64,000 nt of DNA from Halofilum ochraceum (lineage in GTDB: Bacteria > Pseudomonadota > Gammaproteobacteria > XJ16 > Halofilaceae): positions 62,001 to 126,000 of the forward strand of contig NZ_LVEG02000004.1 of the NCBI RefSeq assembly GCF_001614315.2, in the 5' to 3' direction. Below the pieces are notes generated by a model. That model was not told where the DNA came from, ran no database searches, and saw only the letters and a list, made by a program, of their open reading frames with translations. Below are positions 17,912 through 26,181 of this stretch, piece after piece. The position numbers were made by a program, and so were the translations under genes. Numbering within the stretch: position 1 is the stretch's first letter; each line of letters begins with the position of its first letter.

Positions 17912-18479
17912 ATGAAGTACCTGCCGAATATACTCAGTGGACTGCGCCTGGCGGCGACGGGGCCGCTGCTGGCTGGCGCTCGCATGGTTCGGGGAGGCCA
18001 CGGCGTTTCTGGTCGTGCTGTTGCTGGCGATCCTCTCGGACGGCATCGACGGCTGGATCGCCCGCCGCTTCAATGCCTACAGCGCGCTCGGTGTACGTCT
18101 GGATTCATTGGCCGACTACGCCATTTACATCATCATCCCGCTCGGCGGCTGGTGGCTGTGGCCGGAACTGGTCAAGCGCGAGGCATTCTGGTTCGGGCTG
18201 GTCGTGATCGGTTATGCGCTGCCGGGCGCGGTCGCCCTGCTGCGCTTTCATCGCCTGTCTTCCTACCATACCTGGTCGGCGAAACTCGCCGTTGGGCTGC
18301 TCTCGATCGGGTTCCTCGTCCTCTTCGCCGGCGGTCCCGCCTGGCCGCTGCACATCGGCGCCCCAATCGCCCTGCTCGCCGGTATCGAACAGACCCTCAT
18401 CACCCTCATGGCTGACCGGCCGCGTGACGACCTGCCGAGCATCGTTCACGCAATCCGGTCACGGGCCGAGCGCGTCTGA
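17912..18479 (+). pseudogene. CDP-alcohol phosphatidyltransferase, frameshifted near its N-terminus
   Basis: The expected start is ATG 17912, giving MKYLPNILSGLRLAATGPLLAG in one frame. From about 17970 the homologous frame is the next one (LALAWFGEATAFLVVLLLAILSDG). Removing one G near 17972-17977 would join them as GPLLAALAWFGE and give a protein of about 188 aa. The downstream frame contains a perfect CDP-alcohol transferase motif, D-x2-D-G-x2-A-R-x8-G-x3-D-x3-D, within LSDGIDGWIARR to RLDSLAD, plus the usual remaining helices. Such enzymes make phospholipids from CDP-diacylglycerol. As read, the gene is broken; a sequencing error in a GC-rich stretch is an equally good explanation. Confidence 0.8.
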
Positions 18480-18503
18480 CCGTGCGAGTGAGGTCGAAAG
18501 GCG

Positions 18504-18660
18504 TTTTCACGCAGAGCCGCAGAGGCCGCGGAGGAAGAGAGAAAAGCAAATGCGGGAAAAGGGACCGGACCACCCCGAACCGTCGCGCATAAACGTAATC
18601 CGTTCTCGCCGTGTGATCCCCGCCTTCCTTGCGCGCTCTGCGGCTCTGCGTGAACCGATT
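18504..18660. repeat. Intergenic inverted repeat (type E)
   Basis: Left arm TTTTCACGCAGAGCCGCAGA (18504-18523, continuing GGCCGCGGAG) is inverted at GCGCGCTCTGCGGCTCTGCG (18631-18650, continuing TGAACC). About 100 bp of unique sequence separates them. A third, single copy of the same arm lies at 56476-56508. The element fills most of the 316-bp gap before the tandem uvrA gene; I see no coding potential there. Confidence 0.75.
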
Positions 18661-18795
18661 TTCAGCCCGTATCCGGGCCAACGTCGCATGATCACCGGGG
18701 AAAGCCGTTGGTCGGGGCACCCTGGTGAATCCCGGAACGCTTCGACGGAGAAGGGTGAATCTCCTATCCTTGCCTACCCCTCGCGGACAGCACCC

Positions 18796-21700
18796 ATGAC
18801 GCACGAGATCATCCGCCTGCGCGGCGCGCGCCAGAACAATCTGAAGAACCTGGACGTCGATCTGTCGCTGGGTGCGCTGACCGTCATCACCGGGCCCAGC
18901 GGCTCGGGCAAGTCCTCGCTGGCGTTCGATACCGTCTACGCCGAGGGCCAGCGCCGCTACGTCGAGACGTTTTCGCCCTACGCCCGCCAGTTCCTCGACC
19001 GCATGGACAAGCCGGCGGTCGACTCCATCGAGGGCATCCCGCCGTCGATCGCCATCGACCAGACCAACCCGGTCAAGAACTCGCGCTCGACCGTGGGCAC
19101 GATGACGGAGCTCAACGATCATCTGAAGCTCCTGTTCGCGCGCGCGGCGCGGCTCTACTGCCAGGGCTGCGGCCGCGAGGTGCGCCGCGACAGCGCCGAC
19201 GACATCGTCGCCGATCTGCTCGACCGCGGTGAAAGCGCGCGCGCCGTGATCGCGTTCGACGTGCCGCTCACGGGCGACGTCGCCGAGGACAAGGTGCGCG
19301 CGGAACTCGACCGCCAGGGCTTCACGCGGGTCGAGACCGTGGACGGCAACGTGCTGCGGGTCACGCGCGACCGGGTGCGCCTGGTGGCGGACAACCGCGA
19401 TCGGATCACGGAAGCGGTGGAGGGCGCCTTGGGTGCCGGCCAGGGGCGGGTGAGCGTCTTCCCGCTGGACGACGACCGCGAACCGACCGACCACTGGCGG
19501 TTCTCGGAGGGCCTGCACTGCCCGGACTGCGACCGCGACTACAGCGACCCGATTCCCAACTCGTTCTCGTTCAACTCGCCCATGGGTGCCTGTGGCGAAT
19601 GCCGCGGCTTCGGACGCGTGATGGGTATCGACTACCGCCTCGTCATCCCGGACGAGCACAAGTCGCTGGATGGTGGCGCCATCAAGCCGTGGCAGACGGA
19701 GACGTATGCCGGCTGCCAGCGCGACCTCATCAGCCATGCACGGCGCGCGGGCGTGGCGACGGACATCGCCTGGAAGGATCTGCCGCAGGCGGACCGGGAC
19801 TGGGTCATCCAGGGCGATGACGACTGGAGCTGGTCCTCGACGCGCGGTGGCTGGTACGGCGTCCAGCGCTTCTTCGACTGGCTCGAATCGCGCTCCTACA
19901 AGATGCACGTGCGCGTGCTGCTGTCGCGCTACCGCTCCTACGACGAGTGCCCGAGCTGCCGCGGCGCGCGCCTGAAATCCGAGTCGCTGCAGTGGCGGGT
20001 CGGGACGAAGGAAGACGCCGACGCCGTCCTCGCGCCGAAGGAGCGCTTCATGCCGACCGGCGCGGCGTTCTCCCGCGCGCGGCTCCGAGCGCAGCCCGGG
20101 CTCAACATCGCCGACATCATGGGCCTGCCCCTCGGCCGCGTGCGCGAACTGTTCCAGCGCCTGCACCTCCCCGCGCCGCTGGACGCCGCTTCCGATCTGC
20201 TGCTGGACGCGATTCGGGCGCGCACCGATTACCTCGTCGACGTCGGCTTGGCCTACCTGACCCTGGACCGCCAGTCGCGCACGCTCTCCGGCGGCGAGGT
20301 CCAGCGCATCAATCTCACCACGGCGCTCGGCACCTCGCTGGTGAATACGCTGTTCGTGCTCGACGAGCCGAGCATCGGCCTGCACCCACGCGATATGGAC
20401 CGCATCATCGGCGTCATGCATCGCCTGCGTGACGCCGGCAACTCGCTGCTGGTGGTCGAGCACGATCCGAAGGTGATGCACGCCGCCGACCAGGTGATCG
20501 ACATCGGCCCGGGGCCGGGTGAGCGCGGCGGCGAGATCGTCTTCCAGGGCTCGCCGGGCGAGCTGCTGCAGTCCGAACACTCGCTGACGGCGGACTACCT
20601 TACCGGCCGGCGCCGGGTGGTCGAACACGACGCCGTGCCGGAGCAGGGGACGGCGAGCGCGCCGAAGGCCAGCGAGTGCCTGCGCATCCGCGGCGCCGCC
20701 GAGCACAATCTCAAGCGCATCGACGTGGATCTGCCGCTGCAGCGCATGGTGGTCATCACCGGCGTCAGCGGTTCCGGCAAGTCCACGCTTATGGAAGATG
20801 TGCTCTATCGCGCGCTCAGCGAGCTCAAGGGGCATCCGCGCGAGGTGCCGGGCGCCCACAAGGCGATCTCGGGGTACGAGCACATCGACGATGTCGTGCT
20901 CATCGACCAGTCCGCCATCGGTCGCACGACCCGGTCCACGCCGGCCAGCTACGTTGGCGCCTTCGATGTCATCCGCAAGGTCTTCGCGGCGCAGCCCGAG
21001 GCGAAGGCGCGCGGTTACACGCTCGGCACGTTCAGCTTCAACGCCGGCAACGGGCGCTGCCCCACCTGCGGTGGCAATGGATTCGAGCACGTCGAGATGC
21101 AGTTCCTCTCGGACGTCTACCTGCGCTGCCCGGACTGCGACGGCCGCCGCTTCCGCCCGGAGATCCTGGAGGTCACGCTCGCGCCGTCGATCGGCTGCGA
21201 CACCGGGCCGCGCTCGATCGCCGAGGTGCTGGAGATGACGGTGAGCCAGGCGGTCCAGTTCTTCGCCGACTACCCGGACGTGCTGCGCGGGCTGGAGCCG
21301 CTGCAGGCGGTGGGCCTCGGCTACATGGCCCTTGGCCAGCCGGTGCCCACGCTCTCCGGCGGCGAGGCGCAGCGGCTCAAGCTCGCCGGCCATCTGGCCA
21401 AGGCGGGCGGCCGCCGCGGCGAGTCGCTGCTGTTCATCTTCGACGAGCCGACCACCGGCCTGCACATGGACGACGTCGCGACGCTGCTGCAGGCGTTCCG
21501 CCGCCTGCTCGACGCCGGCCACTCGCTGGTGGTGATCGAGCACAACGAGGACGTGATGGCGGCGGCCGACTGGATCATCGACCTCGGCCCGGAAGGCGGG
21601 GATGCCGGTGGCGAACTGATCGCCGCGGGTTCGCCGCAGGCGATCATGGCCGAGCCGCGCAGCCACACCGGCCGCGCACTGCGGGCGTACCTCGGTATCC

Positions 21701-24375
21701 CCGCCGACGACGACCTGGGTGACGAGTCCCGTGTCGCCGCCCTGCAGATGCGTGAGGCGCAGGCGGTGGCGGATGGCGGCACGCCGGCCGCGCTGCCCGA
21801 TGCCATCGCCATCCACCACGCCCGCGAGCACAACCTGAAGAACGCGGACATCCGCATCCCGCGTGATCGGCTCACGGTGCTCACGGGCCTGTCCGGTTCC
21901 GGCAAGTCGACCGTGGCCTTCGATATCGTCTTCAACGAGGGCCAGCGCCGCTACCTGGAATCGCTCAACGCCTACGCCCGGCAGTTCGTCCAGCCCGCCT
22001 CGCGCCCGGATGTCGACGCGGTGTTCGGCATCCCGCCCACGGTCGCCATCGAGCAGCGCACGAGCCGCGGCGGACGCAAGTCCACCGTCGCCACGATGAC
22101 CGAGGTTTATCACTTCCTGCGCCTGCTGTTCGTGAAGCTCGGGACGCAGTACTGCCCCGAGTGCGACGTGCCCATTCAGGAACAGACGCCGGAGGCGATC
22201 CGCGCGCGCATCATGCGGGACGCGCGCAACCGCAAGGCGACCCTGCTCGCGCCGATGGTGGTCGCACGCAAGGGTTATTACACGGATCTCGCGACCTGGG
22301 CCGGGAAGAAAGGCTTCGCGACGTTGCGGGTCGATGGCGAATACCAGCCCACCGACAACTGGCCGCGCCTCGCCCGCCACCACGAGCACGACATCGATCT
22401 GCCCGTGGGCACGCTCAAGGTCAACGCGGGCATGGAGGACGAACTCGACGCGCTGATCGCGCAGGCGCTCGAGTTCGGGCAGGGCACGATGAAACTCGTT
22501 ACGTCGAAGGACGAGACCATCCTCTCCACCGAGCGCGCCTGCCCGTGCTGTGGCCGCAGCTTCCCGGAACTGGATCCGCGCCTGTTCTCGTACAACTCCA
22601 AGCACGGCTGGTGCGGGAAGTGCTTCGGCACGGGCCTCGCGATCGCCGGTTTCGATGAGGAACAGACGGGCGAAGAGAACGCGTGGCTGGAGGAGGAAGA
22701 GGACGGCGAGCCGCGCACCTGCCGCGCCTGCAATGGCCGCCGCCTCAATCCCGATGCGCTCGCCGTGCGTTTCCGCGACTGGTCGATCGCCGACTACACC
22801 GAGCTGTCCGTCACCCAGGCGGAGAAGCTCTTCCGCAAACTGAATCTCAAGGGGCGCGACGCGGAGATCGCCCGCGACATCCTCCCCGAGATCCGCGCCC
22901 GGCTGGACTTCCTGCAGCAGGTCGGCCTCGACTACCTGAGCCTGGACCGCGCCGCGCCGACGCTCTCCGGTGGCGAGGCACAGCGCATCCGCATCGCCGC
23001 CCAGCTCGGCTCCAATCTGCAGGGCGTCTGCTACGTGCTGGATGAGCCCACGATCGGCCTGCATCCGCGCGACAACCGGATGCTGCTGGACACGCTCGAC
23101 CGGCTGCGCGGCAAGGGCAACACCATCCTCGTGGTCGAGCACGACGAGGAGACCATCCGCCGCGCCGAGCATGTCATCGATCTCGGCCCCGGCGCGGGCG
23201 TAAACGGCGGCCGCGTGGTGGCCGAGGGCACCGTGGACGAACTCGTCGCCAACCCGGACTCGACGACCGGCCGGGCGCTCGCCGATCCCATCCGCCACCC
23301 GCTGCTGGAGAACCGGCGCACCGACGCACCCGAGCAGGCGGTCACCGTGCGCGGCGCCGACCTGCACAACCTGCAGCACATCGACGTCACCGTGCCGCTC
23401 GAACGCCTGGTCTGCGTCACCGGCGTGTCCGGCTCCGGCAAGAGCTCGCTGGTGCGCGGTGTGCTGCACGACAACCTCCGCCGCCTCACCGCCCAGCGCA
23501 AGGGCCGCAAGCCGAAACCGCTGGGCTGCGAGGCCATCGAGGGCTGGAAGGAACTGGACCGCGTGCTGGAAGTCGACCAGACGCCCATCGGCAAAACGCC
23601 CCGCTCGTGTCCCGCCACCTACATCGGCTTCTGGGACGACATCCGCAAGCTGTTCGCGCGCACGGAAGAGGCGCGCCTGCGCGGCTACGAGGCGGGCCGC
23701 TTCTCGTTCAACACGAAAGACGGCCGCTGCCCCGGCTGCGACGGCCAGGGTTACAAGCGCCTGGAGATGAACTTCCTGCCCGACGTCTCGGTGCCCTGCG
23801 AGGTCTGCAATGGCGACCGCTTCACGCCGGAGACGCTGGCGGTGACCTACAGCGGCAGGCATATCGGCGAGGTGCTGAAGATGAGCGTCGACGAGGCGGT
23901 CGACTTCTTCAGCGCCCATCCGAAGATCCACCACGCCCTGGAACTCATGCGCGCGGTCGGCCTCGGTTACCTCACCCTGGGCCAGCCGAGCCCGACGCTC
24001 TCCGGCGGCGAGGCCCAGCGCATCAAGCTGGTCACCGAACTCGCCAAGGCGCGCCCGGACCTCAAGCGGCAGAAACAGCCGCACACGCTCTACATCCTCG
24101 ACGAGCCCACGGTCGGCCTGCACATGGCGGACGTCGAACGCCTGATCCGCGTCCTCCACCGGCTCGTCGACGCCGGCCACAGCGTCATCCTCATCGAGCA
24201 CAACCTCGACGTCATCGCCGAGGCGGACTGGCTGATCGACCTGGGACCGGAAGGCGGTGACGCCGGCGGCAAGGTCGTGGCGGAAGGCCCGCCCGAGAAG
24301 GTCGTGAAGACGAAACGCAAAAGCGAGACTGCGCGCGTGCTGAAGGGATTCCTGGCGGAACGGCGGTCGGAATGA
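18796..24375 (+). CDS. uvrA: Tandem (double-length) UvrA-type ABC ATPase
   Basis: 1859 aa from ATG 18796 (MTHEIIRLRGARQNNLKNLD), twice the normal UvrA length. Two complete UvrA units are joined head to tail: unit 1 has Walker A motifs at residues 33 (GPSGSGKSS) and 656 (GVSGSGKST); unit 2 at 1031 (GLSGSGKST) and 1543 (GVSGSGKSS). Each of the four halves has its LSGGE signature and DEPT/DEPS Walker B. CxxC zinc-finger pairs are retained in both units (for example CPTCGGNGFEH...CPDC and CPGCDGQGYKR...CEVC). UvrA normally works as a homodimer loading UvrB on damaged DNA; here one chain could form the equivalent of a dimer. The open frame extends upstream to 18214, but no UvrA sequence lies there. 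The canonical uvrA may be elsewhere. A role in repair or drug/DNA-intercalator resistance is possible. Confidence 0.93.
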   Translation: MTHEIIRLRGARQNNLKNLDVDLSLGALTVITGPSGSGKSSLAFDTVYAEGQRRYVETFSPYARQFLDRMDKPAVDSIEGIPPSIAIDQTNPVKNSRSTVGTMTELNDHLKLLFARAARLYCQGCGREVRRDSADDIVADLLDRGESARAVIAFDVPLTGDVAEDKVRAELDRQGFTRVETVDGNVLRVTRDRVRLVADNRDRITEAVEGALGAGQGRVSVFPLDDDREPTDHWRFSEGLHCPDCDRDYSDPIPNSFSFNSPMGACGECRGFGRVMGIDYRLVIPDEHKSLDGGAIKPWQTETYAGCQRDLISHARRAGVATDIAWKDLPQADRDWVIQGDDDWSWSSTRGGWYGVQRFFDWLESRSYKMHVRVLLSRYRSYDECPSCRGARLKSESLQWRVGTKEDADAVLAPKERFMPTGAAFSRARLRAQPGLNIADIMGLPLGRVRELFQRLHLPAPLDAASDLLLDAIRARTDYLVDVGLAYLTLDRQSRTLSGGEVQRINLTTALGTSLVNTLFVLDEPSIGLHPRDMDRIIGVMHRLRDAGNSLLVVEHDPKVMHAADQVIDIGPGPGERGGEIVFQGSPGELLQSEHSLTADYLTGRRRVVEHDAVPEQGTASAPKASECLRIRGAAEHNLKRIDVDLPLQRMVVITGVSGSGKSTLMEDVLYRALSELKGHPREVPGAHKAISGYEHIDDVVLIDQSAIGRTTRSTPASYVGAFDVIRKVFAAQPEAKARGYTLGTFSFNAGNGRCPTCGGNGFEHVEMQFLSDVYLRCPDCDGRRFRPEILEVTLAPSIGCDTGPRSIAEVLEMTVSQAVQFFADYPDVLRGLEPLQAVGLGYMALGQPVPTLSGGEAQRLKLAGHLAKAGGRRGESLLFIFDEPTTGLHMDDVATLLQAFRRLLDAGHSLVVIEHNEDVMAAADWIIDLGPEGGDAGGELIAAGSPQAIMAEPRSHTGRALRAYLGIPADDDLGDESRVAALQMREAQAVADGGTPAALPDAIAIHHAREHNLKNADIRIPRDRLTVLTGLSGSGKSTVAFDIVFNEGQRRYLESLNAYARQFVQPASRPDVDAVFGIPPTVAIEQRTSRGGRKSTVATMTEVYHFLRLLFVKLGTQYCPECDVPIQEQTPEAIRARIMRDARNRKATLLAPMVVARKGYYTDLATWAGKKGFATLRVDGEYQPTDNWPRLARHHEHDIDLPVGTLKVNAGMEDELDALIAQALEFGQGTMKLVTSKDETILSTERACPCCGRSFPELDPRLFSYNSKHGWCGKCFGTGLAIAGFDEEQTGEENAWLEEEEDGEPRTCRACNGRRLNPDALAVRFRDWSIADYTELSVTQAEKLFRKLNLKGRDAEIARDILPEIRARLDFLQQVGLDYLSLDRAAPTLSGGEAQRIRIAAQLGSNLQGVCYVLDEPTIGLHPRDNRMLLDTLDRLRGKGNTILVVEHDEETIRRAEHVIDLGPGAGVNGGRVVAEGTVDELVANPDSTTGRALADPIRHPLLENRRTDAPEQAVTVRGADLHNLQHIDVTVPLERLVCVTGVSGSGKSSLVRGVLHDNLRRLTAQRKGRKPKPLGCEAIEGWKELDRVLEVDQTPIGKTPRSCPATYIGFWDDIRKLFARTEEARLRGYEAGRFSFNTKDGRCPGCDGQGYKRLEMNFLPDVSVPCEVCNGDRFTPETLAVTYSGRHIGEVLKMSVDEAVDFFSAHPKIHHALELMRAVGLGYLTLGQPSPTLSGGEAQRIKLVTELAKARPDLKRQKQPHTLYILDEPTVGLHMADVERLIRVLHRLVDAGHSVILIEHNLDVIAEADWLIDLGPEGGDAGGKVVAEGPPEKVVKTKRKSETARVLKGFLAERRSE

Positions 24376-24389
24376 TGGTCAGCAAAGGT

Positions 24390-24469
24390 GCGCGCGTTCG
24401 CTTCGCGAAAACGCGCCTACGGTCCATCCGGGGTTCGTAGGCGCGTCTTCGCCGAAGGCGAATGCGCGC
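24390..24469. repeat. Inverted repeat between convergent uvrA and rsgA (type F)
   Basis: Left arm 24390-24422 (GCGCGCGTTCGCTTCGCGAA then AACGCGCCTACGG) and right arm 24436-24469 (CGTAGGCGCGTCTTCGCCGA then AGGCGAATGCGCGC) are inverted relatives; each arm also has an inner palindrome (TTCGCTTCGCGAA, TTCGCCGAAGGCGAA). In this convergent gap it could act as a two-way transcript end, although no T-run follows. Confidence 0.7.
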
Positions 24470-24536
24470 ATGCACCCGCACCGCGCCATAGTCGCTGGAC
24501 GACTCGTTCCAGATCCCTGCCGCCAGCTGCGCCCGC

Positions 24537-25583
24537 TCAGTCGTCGTTGCGCTGCCAGCGCCCTGTCCGGCGCATCTCGCCCTGCGCGGCGGCAAGCCGC
24601 TCGAAGTTGGTCAGGCGCTCTTTGCTGATGGCGCCGCGATCCACTGCCGCCAGGAGCGCACAGCCCGGCTCATGCTGGTGTGAGCAGTTGCGGAAGCGAC
24701 ATTGCCCCACCAGCGGTTGCAGCTCGATGTAACCGCGCAGCAGTTCCTCCTTGTCGACGTTCCACAGGCCGAACTCGCGAATGCCCGGTGAATCGATCAG
24801 GTCGCCGCCGTTCGGTAAACCGAGCAGCTGCGAAGCCCGGGTGGTATTGCGCCCGGTACCCGATTGGGCCCATAACGCACCGGTTTTGGCGCCGGCATCG
24901 GGGAGCAGGGCGTTCATCAGCGAGGATTTGCCGACGCCGGATGGCCCGACCAGGGCGCTGGTGCGCCCGGCGAGTTGTTCTTTCAGCTGCGCGATACCCG
25001 TGCCCTCGGTCGCCGAGACCTCGATGACCGGATAACCGATGTGCCGGTAGATGGCACACAGTTCGTCCAGGCGCGGGCGTGCCTTGTCATCGATCAGGTC
25101 GGCCTTGTTGAGAATCAGGCAGGGCGGCACGCCACTGAGTTCCGCGGCCACCAGATAGCGATCCAGAAACTCGCTGGACGGTATCGGCAATGGAGCAAAC
25201 ACGAGGAAAAGCCGATCAAGGTTGGCGGCAACCGGTTTCAGCCTGCCGTACCGGTCCGGTCGCCGGATCACGTTGGTACGCGGGTCCAGCGCCACGACGA
25301 CGCCGTCACCCTCGTTCCGCGCCGATTGCCAGCTCACGTGATCGCCGACGACCAGTTGATCGAGACTGGCTCGGAGGTGACAGCGATAATGCCGCCCGCC
25401 TTCGCCGCGGACTTCGACCTTTCCACCATGGTGTGCCGTGATGAGGCCGGGACAGGGATCGGCGAGGTCGGTCGCCACATCCGCTTCCTGTGCCGCCAGT
25501 TTCCGACTCGATCGGTTCTGACGCTCTTCCTCGATCTTGGCCAGACGCCAGCGTTGCCGCCGGTTCCGTTTCTCATTGCGCAC
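24537..25583 (-). CDS. rsgA: Ribosome small subunit-dependent GTPase RsgA
   Basis: 348-aa circularly permuted GTPase that assists late 30S ribosome assembly. An N-terminal basic tail and OB-fold (about residues 45-105, ending DPRTNVIRRPD) precede a GTPase domain whose motifs come in the permuted order G4 NKAD (159-162), G1 GPSGVGKSS (213-221), G3 DSPG (in LIDSPGIREFGLW). A C-terminal zinc site follows (CRFRNCSHQHEPGC). The start is GTG at 25581-25583, and length fits the family. It is transcribed towards the tandem uvrA gene. Confidence 0.96.
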   Translation of the reverse strand: MRNEKRNRRQRWRLAKIEEERQNRSSRKLAAQEADVATDLADPCPGLITAHHGGKVEVRGEGGRHYRCHLRASLDQLVVGDHVSWQSARNEGDGVVVALDPRTNVIRRPDRYGRLKPVAANLDRLFLVFAPLPIPSSEFLDRYLVAAELSGVPPCLILNKADLIDDKARPRLDELCAIYRHIGYPVIEVSATEGTGIAQLKEQLAGRTSALVGPSGVGKSSLMNALLPDAGAKTGALWAQSGTGRNTTRASQLLGLPNGGDLIDSPGIREFGLWNVDKEELLRGYIELQPLVGQCRFRNCSHQHEPGCALLAAVDRGAISKERLTNFERLAAAQGEMRRTGRWQRNDD

Positions 25584-26043
25584 GCCGATCTACCCGGAAT
25601 AGCTTCACCTGCCCATGATCGTACGCTAATGGCCCATGAGAATTCGGCGACAGCATGAGGTGGGCGCGAATTTCCCGGCCAGCATCCGTCACGGCACAGG
25701 TACCGGCCCTCGGCTGAAACAATATCCTCCCGGATCGCTTGCAGGACTCCCGGACCCGCGCCCGACGGTAGCGGCCAGTCGACCAGTAGTGCCCCGCACT
25801 TCCCCGGCGACGCCGCCAGCGCCGACGAATGCGGCGTGAGCTGGCGGGCGTTGTGATCGCGTGGCGGCGATCATGTACAGTGCAGGGCAGGGATACGGCC
25901 CGCACTTTCGCCCGCGGCAGTCCGGACTCATGGCGCGGCGGGGGCGGCGTGAAGCCCCTTGGAGCGACATGGATGGGGCCTGGATCCATGCGCGCCGAAT
26001 GTGCGAACAGTGAGATGCGGCGCGACCGTGAAAACCGCGGGAT
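25584..26043. other. Long non-coding gap upstream of cydA
   Basis: Together with the ANR site and leader this 598-bp space holds no gene I can support. Short open frames in it show no recognisable motif, ribosome site or conserved start. It must contain the rsgA promoter at its left end and the upstream part of the cydA control region at its right end. Confidence 0.5.
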
Positions 26044-26083
26044 TTGATCAGGATCAAGACGCGATCACGCTCATGCGTATCAT
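26044..26083 (+). promoter_or_regulatory. ANR/FNR box and promoter of cydAB
   Basis: TTGATCAGGATCAA at 26044-26057 is an exact match to the FNR/ANR consensus TTGAT-n4-ATCAA. A plausible -10 hexamer TATCAT lies at 26078-26083, which places the box centre (26050.5) near -40 relative to a start at about 26090, the class II activating position. The cydA ATG is at 26182. Oxygen-limited induction of bd oxidase by ANR/FNR is well documented in related bacteria; activation here is inferred from the site. Confidence 0.8.
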
Positions 26084-26181
26084 GGGGCGGCGCGAGACCC
26101 GCGGGGCGCCGGGATTCTCCTGCGCGTGCGAAGCCGAGCGGCTCCGCGTCGATGACCGGCTCATCTGCCTGAGGTAGTCCG

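Noticed and set aside
18406-24201. 1931-codon open frame antisense to the tandem uvrA gene
   Set aside because: The plus-strand product has every UvrA motif in order. The antisense product is low-complexity (Ala/Val/Arg/Gln-rich) and shows no known domain.
25584-26043. Possible small RNA or peptide genes in the gap before cydA
   Set aside because: I saw no tRNA-like fold, terminator with T-run, or ribosome site with a sensible short frame. Only the ANR/FNR site is supportable.
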